Shown here: piece after piece, positions 58,473-64,000 of the stretch
Layout of the letters: every line of letters starts with the position of its first letter
Numbering within the stretch: the stretch's first letter is position 1
NCBI RefSeq assembly: GCF_041296385.1
Contig: NW_027184062.1
Coordinates: forward strand, 749,001-813,000
Length of the DNA: 64,000 bases
Source of the DNA: Aphelocoma coerulescens
Taxonomy: Eukaryota > Chordata > Aves > Passeriformes > Corvidae
Direction: 5' to 3'
Made by a program: the position numbers and the translations under genes
Notes under the pieces: generated by a model
Database searches by the model: none
The model's input: only the letters and a program-made list of their open reading frames with translations
Told to the model about the DNA's origin: nothing

Positions 58473-59125
58473 TGTTATAAACATATATTATATTGGCTTC
58501 TCGCAAAGTATAAAGTAGATATTATATAATGTTAGAAATGCTTTTTGCTGTGTGGATGTAGTTTTCTTTTTAGCAAGAATGTTAACAAGTGTGAGCACGT
58601 AAGATAACCTCCAAACGAACAGAGGATGAGGCCCGAAAAGCTGCTAATCAACACTTTGTCTAGGGAGCAAAAGGGCCCAAAGGCTACTCCGCCCGGAGAA
58701 CAGGCGGCCAGGAGAGTCCAAGAGCCGTTATCACCACTCTGCCCGGAGAGACGAAGAGGCCCAAAGCTGCAATCAGCCCTGTCTGTCTGGAGAATTAAGA
58801 AATCCACCCTACCATCGACTCTTGCCTAGCGGGCCCAACCCCAAGAATCAAGAGAAATAAAACCACAAGGCAGAAGACTACGCATGCTCTAAAAAGGCGG
58901 AACCAAGGAGTGGCCGTGCAGAACAGCTCCAGGAAAAGTTTTAATATGAATAAAGAACAGACAGTAAAAATGGTATAAAAAAGACTCACCTCTGGCATCA
59001 GGTGTGCTCTTGGCAGAGCACCAAGGCACCCGGCCATTACCCCGTTGCTTTATTTGATGTGTCTCTTATTGTCTTTATATTAAACCCTTTAAATTCTCAC
59101 AGGAGAGTGAACCTCGTTTTTCACA
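58473..59125 (+). repeat. ERV1 5' LTR (copy 2)
   Basis: Direct counterpart of 13437-14089 with a few substitutions. TATA and ATTAAA elements are retained. Confidence 0.93.
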
Positions 59126-59127
59126 AT

Positions 59128-59145
59128 TAAGGGCTCGTCCCGGAG
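59128..59145 (+). other. ERV1 primer-binding site (copy 2)
   Basis: Identical to 14092-14109, with the same TAA in place of TGG. Confidence 0.6.
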
Positions 59146-60037
59146 CTACACCTCGCCTCTGAAAAGCGTGGGAGGATTCAAGAAGCAAGGGTAAGGCGCC
59201 TCCCGCCCAAGTTGGCAGGACCTTTGCTTAGCATCCTCTGGCGTGATTTGGTGGCAGCAGGGCAACACCCGGAGGACAAGAAAGACACAAAAATAAAGCA
59301 AATGAAAGAGAGCGCTCTCGACAAAAATCCCACAGACACTGGAAAAGAAACAGGACTGGGAAGTATTGTCCAAAGAAAAAGGGGGTGGTTACGGGAGATG
59401 AGCGTGTGTGAATGAGACGTGGGCTGGTTGCCCCCAGATCTGCGAAGCGAGTGTGGCAGTCTCTGAGTGCTGCCGTTCCGTCTTGTTCACGAGAACAGCG
59501 GCCAGCGAGGAGACAAAGCGAGAGATAAGCGGAGTGAAAGAATCTCCGGGGGTGACTGGGACGGGGTCCCAGAGAAGGGGTTGCAAAGTGGGAGCTACCC
59601 CCCCATATGCTGGGTTGAGGAAAACTCCAAGAGCACCCAGGGCCTAAAAGTACCCCAAGAGAGGTTGGGGTTTGGATGCTAGCAATGCCGGGTTGAGGGA
59701 AATCCAAGAGCACCCAGAATCCTAAGGATTATATCATACCCATGGGTGGATACTAACAAGTGACTTGAAAGAGGTACCTTATTATTCTGTTGTGAGTAGG
59801 AATGAGTGAGTGAACAAATATTAAAAAAGAGTGAATGTGTGAATGAAAAACTGTGTAATTCGAAGTTAACTTTGTTTTTGGGGAAGGTGGGCTCTAATAA
59901 ATTTTTTGGTGTTTTTTGTACTGTGAAAGGGTGGGTAGTATTTTACAGCAGTGAAGATTGGTGTTTTAAAGGAATGAATTAGTATTTCAAAGGGGGGGAT
60001 AAATTGGTATTTTGAGTAATAGAGAACTCCTGGGAAA

Positions 60038-60253
60038 ATGGGACAACAACCTAGTAAATTAAGTTCAAATTATAAAAGGGTGCCAGAGGATATACCCCGA
60101 GACAGTCCCCTCGGGGTCAAACTCGCAAACTGGGAAACTGATCCTTCTACAAAAGGAAAAGAGAAAGTAAAAATGATTCAATTCTGCATGAAAGAGTGGG
60201 TAAAAAAGGAAATCAGATCTGATCATGTGTACTGGCCAAAATACGGGTCTGAT
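60038..60253 (+). pseudogene. gag: ERV1 gag 5' fragment (copy 2), truncated by ERV2
   Basis: The first 72 codons of the ERV1 matrix region, from the M-G-Q-Q start. The frame then enters the ERV2 LTR and stops at once. In copy 1 the uninterrupted sequence reads GGGTCTGATGAGGCATGG across this point. Confidence 0.9.
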
Positions 60254-60719
60254 TGTAATAAATGAGGGTATTTTGTTCATTGAAAAGAGCTGACACAGGC
60301 CACAATGTACATAACAGGAAATGTCTTAACAAATCTATATGTAAAGGTTGTAAGTGCTGTAAGTGTACTATTGTTTAAGCTCCAGGAAGAAAAGCAGGGG
60401 ATACTAACTGACCAAATATGGAAAAGGTCACCCAGAGGGCACCTGAAGAAGACTACTAGCCTTCAGCCATCGACCACCAGAAGGCAGAAAACGACCCCCT
60501 AGCAACAAGTTCACACATGCGCAGAGTACTCCCTTAAAGAAGAGTTAACAGGAAACGATCCTGCATAAAAGAAGGACTGAAATTTGCAAACCCCTGCGGC
60601 AATTCGGTGGAGCGGGGACTCCCCTGTCGCCCAGCGCTGATTTTGCTTATGCCTTGCTTGCTGTAATTAATAAATTCTCTAATTTGATTAAACCTCTTTG
60701 TCTGCCTCCATCAATCACA
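60254..60719 (+). repeat. ERV2 5' LTR
   Basis: 466 bases from TGTAATAAAT to AATCACA, beginning exactly where similarity to copy 1 stops. A CATAAAAG TATA-like element (60564-60571) and AATAAA (60669-60674) about 100 bases apart mark the promoter and poly(A) signal. No similarity to the ERV1 LTR was noticed. Confidence 0.9.
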
Positions 60720-60722
60720 ATT

Positions 60723-60740
60723 TGGTGCCGTGACTCGGAT
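60723..60740 (+). other. ERV2 primer-binding site, tRNA-His
   Basis: TGGTGCCGTGACTCGGAT lies three bases after the LTR. It is the exact complement of the last 18 bases of vertebrate tRNA-His (including CCA) as I know that tRNA. This differs from ERV1's proline-like site. Confidence 0.88.
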
Positions 60741-61126
60741 GGGAATGGTACGGTAAGACAGAGATATCGGGGAGGCGCCCCACCTCTGGTGGCCTCGGTA
60801 TCTTCAGTCTTTACCTCGCTCCCACCGACGAACCTAAACTCAAGGCATTAAGCAAAGGGAACCGGTCGACCCCATAAACTTTGTGCACAGAGGTCCGGAC
60901 GAAGACGCTGGAAGCGTGAGTATTTGCGGAAAAGGGATCCGTTCGGTCGGGGTCGGGTATCCTGGAGTGTGGCGAGTGTGGTGTGTGAGAGGGGGGCCGG
61001 CAGCCAGACTCCCCAAGCGAGTGTGGACCCTCAGTAGTGCGGCTCCCATTGCCCGCGAGGGCGTGGGCCACGAACCAGGGGAAGCGAGTGATTCCACACA
61101 CAGAACGCCTGAAGGCACTCCAGAGG
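60741..61126 (+). other. ERV2 untranslated leader
   Basis: 386 bases between the primer site and the gag ATG. A donor-like AAGCGTGAGTATT near 60,913 could serve env splicing. The gag frame stays open for about 30 codons upstream of the ATG without another ATG, so an upstream non-AUG Gag extension is possible but unsupported. Confidence 0.6.
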
Positions 61127-62566
61127 ATGGGACAGGGGAAAAGCAAGCCCTCTAGTTCCATAAGGTTTCCCCCAGTACCTGAGGATAGTCCGTTAGGGCT
61201 TTTATTGAATAATTGGAGGCATTATTCGAGTACACAGAATAAAGATAAGGCCAAGATGATTTATTATTGCATAGAGGTCTGGGGAGGAAAGCAGATATCA
61301 CGAAACGTATTTTGGCCTATATTTGGGTCCTACGAGGACTGGGTGAGACAGGATTTGAATTTATGGGTAAAAACCAAAACTCCTTTTAGTCAAGAAGAGA
61401 GTGAATATGCAAAAATATGGATAGAGACCCCTGGGGTACTCCTGTTTACTTTAAAGGAAAAATCTGAAGACTCAGGGGTAAGAAGAAAAGATAAAAAGAA
61501 AGAGGAAGTTCCGATGATTCCACCCCCCTATATACCTCCGCAGGCCCCACAGGCACCCCCACTCCCACTCCCTGAGCAGCCCCTAGAGGAAGAAGAAGGG
61601 AATCCTGAACCTGAACGGGAGGGACCAATGACAAGGAGCAGAGCTAGACGTCATAACCTTTATCCATTAAGAGAAATGCCTATGGGGGGACCCCAACCAG
61701 GAATTGGCTTTATTTCAGTTCCCCTTAGCTCTGGAGATGTGCGGGACTTTAAGAAGGAAATGGGGAACCTATTAGAAGACCCCCTGGGAGTTGCAGAGAA
61801 GCTAGATCAATTTTTAGGCCCTAATATATACACCTGGGATGAGCTGCAGTCAATTCTAAATATTCTTTTTACTGCAGAAGAAAAGAACATGATTAGGCGA
61901 GCGGGAATGCGAATTTGGGATGCCCAACATGCTCAGGGCCCACAGGCAGATATCAAATGGCCTTTACAAAACCCTAATTGGGATCATCAGGATCCAGCAC
62001 ACAGAACTCATATGCAGGACTTAAGGACAATAGTTATACAAGGGGTCCGAGAGGCAGTACCAAGAGGACAAAACATAAATAAGGCCTTTAATGAGAGGCA
62101 GAGAAAGGAGGAAACTCCAACAGATTGGCTAGAAAGAGTAAGAAAGAATCTACAGCTGTATTCAGGCCTGGACCCAGATACACAGTTGGGTCAGGCACTT
62201 CTGAAAACTCAATTTGTAGCCAAATCATGGGATGACATCAGGAAGAAGCTAGAAAAACTAGAAAATTGGCAGGAGAGAGGATTAGATGAATTGTTGAGGG
62301 AAGCACAGAAAGTATATGTCAGGAGGGATGAAGAGAATCACAAGAGACAAGTCAGAATGATGGTGGCAGCAGTAAGGGAAAGCAGAAAACAAGACTCTCC
62401 CCGCCGAATGGGGCAGATGCCCAGAAAGGCCCCTAGGAACACAGAGGGAAATCAGAGGGTAGAAAGGAGGGAAGCAGTCGTATGTTTTTATTGTGGGGAG
62501 AAGGGACACATCAGAAGGGATTGCAGAAAGAGGATAAGAGATGAAAAGATGTTTAAAGAAGATTAG
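61127..62566 (+). CDS. gag: ERV2 Gag polyprotein, intact
   Basis: A 479-residue frame starting at ATG in an M-G-Q context, the gammaretroviral myristoylation signal; this start is chosen over upstream non-ATG codons for that reason. Domains: matrix (about 1-125), a proline-rich region with a PPPY budding motif at residues 132-135, capsid (about 180-400) with a major homology region near 315-345, a charged helical stretch, and nucleocapsid with one C-x2-C-x4-H-x4-C knuckle at residues 453-466. No internal stop or frameshift, unlike the ERV1 gag. It ends in UAG directly before an in-frame pol. Gag assembles and buds particles at the plasma membrane in this family; whether this copy is expressed is unknown. 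Confidence 0.92.
   Translation: MGQGKSKPSSSIRFPPVPEDSPLGLLLNNWRHYSSTQNKDKAKMIYYCIEVWGGKQISRNVFWPIFGSYEDWVRQDLNLWVKTKTPFSQEESEYAKIWIETPGVLLFTLKEKSEDSGVRRKDKKKEEVPMIPPPYIPPQAPQAPPLPLPEQPLEEEEGNPEPEREGPMTRSRARRHNLYPLREMPMGGPQPGIGFISVPLSSGDVRDFKKEMGNLLEDPLGVAEKLDQFLGPNIYTWDELQSILNILFTAEEKNMIRRAGMRIWDAQHAQGPQADIKWPLQNPNWDHQDPAHRTHMQDLRTIVIQGVREAVPRGQNINKAFNERQRKEETPTDWLERVRKNLQLYSGLDPDTQLGQALLKTQFVAKSWDDIRKKLEKLENWQERGLDELLREAQKVYVRRDEENHKRQVRMMVAAVRESRKQDSPRRMGQMPRKAPRNTEGNQRVERREAVVCFYCGEKGHIRRDCRKRIRDEKMFKED
62564..62566 (+). promoter_or_regulatory. ERV2 gag-pol UAG, putative readthrough stop
   Basis: GAT-TAG-AGG followed by GGTCAGGGG. The UAG, its purine-rich 3' context and the in-frame pol after it are the layout used by gammaretroviruses for translational readthrough. 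A downstream pseudoknot is expected by analogy but was not folded. Confidence 0.72.
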
Positions 62567-64000
62567 AGGGGTCAGGGGCTCTACTTACTGGGGACCAAGA
62601 AACATCCAGAGCCCTTGATAAAAATAAAAGTCGGTCCCCAATGCCAGGAATTTGAATTCCTGGTAGATACGGGAGCAGAAAGATCAACTATCCAAGTTTT
62701 ACCATCTGGGTGTAAAGTCTCCCGAGACACCGCCCTTGTAGTGGGTGCCAAGGGTGAACCTTTTGAAGTCCCTGTTATTAAAGATGTCCTAATAGAAACC
62801 GAATCAAAATTAGGAATAGGAAGCCTTTTGTTGGCACCAGAAGCAGAGTATAACCTCATGGGTAGAGATCTCATAGTAGAATTGGGGATAAACCTAGAGG
62901 TAATTAATAAAGAATTGAGAATCAAACTATGCCCCCTTAGAGTAGAGGATGAAGAGAAGATTAACCCCGAGGTATGGTACACACCTGACAGTGTGGGCCA
63001 ACTGAACATTCCGCCCTTCTCCGTAACCATAAAAGATCCAGAAATTCCAATAAGGATCAAGCAGTATCCCATATCCCCAGAAGGGAAACGAGGACTAAAG
63101 CCTGAAATAGACAGACTAATAAGCAAGGGACTCCTAGAGCCCTGTATGTCCCCTTTTAATACACCCATTTTACCAGTAAAGAAACCAGATGGATCCTATC
63201 GATTAGTGCATGATTTAAGAGAAATTAATAAGAGGACAGTGGCCCGGTTCCCGGTGGTTGCTAACCCATACACCCTATTAAGTAGACTAGGGCCAGAAAA
63301 TCACTGGTATAGTGTAATTGATCTAAAAGATGCATTTTGGGCCTGCCCCTTAGACGAAAATAGTAGAGATTATTTTGCCTTTGAATGGGAGGACCCAGAT
63401 ACTCATAGGCGACAACAGTTGCGGTGGACCGTGCTGCCACAAGGGTTCACAGAATCACCAAATTTATTTGGACAAGTATTAGAACAAATCCTCCAAGAAT
63501 ATCAAACAAGAGAAAACATTACTTTGATTCAGTATGTGGATGACCTCCTGATTGCAGGAAGAAAAGAAGAAGAAGTTCGGGAGGAGAGCATTAAACTGTT
63601 AAACTTTCTAAGTTTGAAGGGACTAAAAGTATCAAAGGCAAAATTACAGTTTGTAGAAGAAGAAGTAAAATATTTAGGCCATTATTTGAGTAAAGGAGAG
63701 AAGAAAATAGACCCCGAAAGAGTGAAAGGAATCCTCTCACTCCCACCACCAAGGAGCAAGAGACAAGTAAGGCAATTGCTAGGATTAGTAGGCTACTGTA
63801 GACAATGGATTGATAATTATAGTACCAAGGTCAAATTTCTGTATAACAAGCTCAGTCATGATGGGTTATTGAAATGGAGCAGAGAGGATGAGAGGAATTT
63901 AGAACAACTGCAACAGGATTTAATTAATGCTCCAGTACTAAGTTTACCTGATTTAAAAAGACCATTTTATCTATTTGTAAACATTGAAAATGGGACAGCA
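62567..64000 (+). CDS. pol: ERV2 Pol, protease and reverse transcriptase part (open at window edge)
   Basis: 478 codons read without a stop from the UAG to the last base. Protease D-T-G-A is at 62666-62677 (pol residues 34-37), so protease begins almost at once after the UAG. Reverse transcriptase motifs follow in order: L-V-H-D-L-R-E, the first catalytic Asp in V-I-D-L-K-D-A-F, L-P-Q-G-F, Y-V-D-D (63533-63544, residues 323-326), and the connection region L-G-L-V-G-Y-C. RNase H and integrase must lie beyond the window. The frame is expressed as a Gag-Pol fusion in related viruses. All catalytic residues visible here are present, so there is no sign of decay. Confidence 0.9.

Larger units (their letters stand above)
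57760..60253 (-). repeat. Palindrome 1, right arm (copy 2), visible part with ERV1 5' portion
   Basis: 57760-58472 is the reverse complement of the inner left arm (about 51485-52213). The ERV1 insertion starts at 58,473 at exactly the same base as in copy 1, so ERV1 was present before the 45 kb unit was duplicated. The remainder of the arm lies beyond ERV2 and the window edge. Confidence 0.9.
58473..60253 (+). mobile_element. ERV1 5' portion (copy 2), interrupted by ERV2
   Basis: Same insertion as in copy 1, at the same base. It holds the 5' LTR, primer site, leader and first 216 bases of gag. It begins TGTTATAAAC, matching copy 1's 3' LTR at a base where copy 1's 5' LTR reads TGTTATAGAC. 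Confidence 0.93.
45040..64000. repeat. Ampliconic unit, copy 2 (partial, interrupted by ERV2)
   Basis: Direct-orientation copy of 1 to about 15,217. It carries the same GGCAAG block, ERV-A remnant, CpG island, spacer, class II ERV remnant, and the ERV1 5' LTR, leader and first part of gag. At 60,254 a different provirus (ERV2) interrupts the ERV1 gag and runs to the window edge, so the remainder of this copy lies outside the window. Confidence 0.95.
60254..64000 (+). mobile_element. ERV2: young gammaretrovirus-like provirus, 5' part (runs off the window)
   Basis: LTR, exact primer site, leader, uninterrupted gag, UAG, and an open protease-reverse transcriptase frame continuing past 64,000. 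It is inserted in the ERV1 gag of copy 2 and absent from the same site in copy 1. It is related to ERV1 in gag and pol organisation but clearly a separate lineage: different LTR, different primer tRNA, PPPY late motif and Y-V-D-D polymerase box. Intact reading frames and presence in only one copy point to a recent insertion. Env and the 3' LTR are outside the window, so overall integrity is unknown. Confidence 0.95.

Noticed and set aside
1..64000. tRNA, rRNA, CR1 LINE or telomeric repeats
   Set aside because: None was recognised on reading either strand. The only tRNA-related sequences are retroviral primer sites. A covariance-model or RepeatMasker scan was not possible.

Overview
The window is vertebrate, most likely avian, and looks like an ampliconic, palindrome-rich stretch of the kind seen on bird sex chromosomes. 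No compact or operon-like gene organisation is visible. It holds degenerate and young gammaretrovirus-like endogenous retroviruses (ERVs), a betaretrovirus-like ERV remnant, CpG islands, a kilobase-scale tandem array and long inverted repeats. The bird and W/Z assignments are inferences; no single-copy host gene was recognised.

Layout. The window is about 1.4 copies of a unit of about 45.04 kb. Positions 1 to about 15,200 recur in direct orientation from 45,040 to 60,253 with few differences. Each unit runs as follows. (i) A GGCAAG-rich block (1-1045). (ii) Palindrome 1: left arm 1046-7177, a 5.5 kb spacer 7178-12723, right arm 12724-28935. Each arm carries an old provirus remnant ('ERV-A', two LTRs, pol and env wreckage) beside a CpG island of about 1 kb. 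The right arm also carries a 10.1 kb provirus ('ERV1', 13437-23528) that the left arm lacks; its 4-bp target duplication and the empty site in the opposite arm are both readable. (iii) Palindrome 2: outer arms 28932-30930 and 42743-44742 enclose a macrosatellite whose orientation flips near 32,780. Its core (33215-42520) is about 6.7 near-identical 1,392-bp units, flanked by increasingly diverged units. (iv) A 0.3 kb linker leads to the next unit.

The second unit is interrupted at 60,254 by another provirus ('ERV2'). It has an LTR, an exact tRNA-His-type primer site, an intact gag (479 codons) and a pol frame still open at the window edge. It sits inside the ERV1 gag gene of copy 2 only, so it is the youngest event visible.

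Order of events read from the structure: ERV-A and the CpG island were duplicated into palindrome 1; ERV1 entered one arm; the 45 kb unit was tandemly duplicated; ERV2 entered copy 2. The variants I compared between arms and between units are mostly private to one copy, as expected under ongoing homogenisation or very recent copying.

Coding content is retroviral. The only host exon candidate is a 67-nt segment (9569-9635, repeated at 54605-54671) with good splice signals and no identified gene. Most other long open frames begin at non-ATG codons, occur on both strands of GC-rich or tandem DNA, and are not supported as genes.
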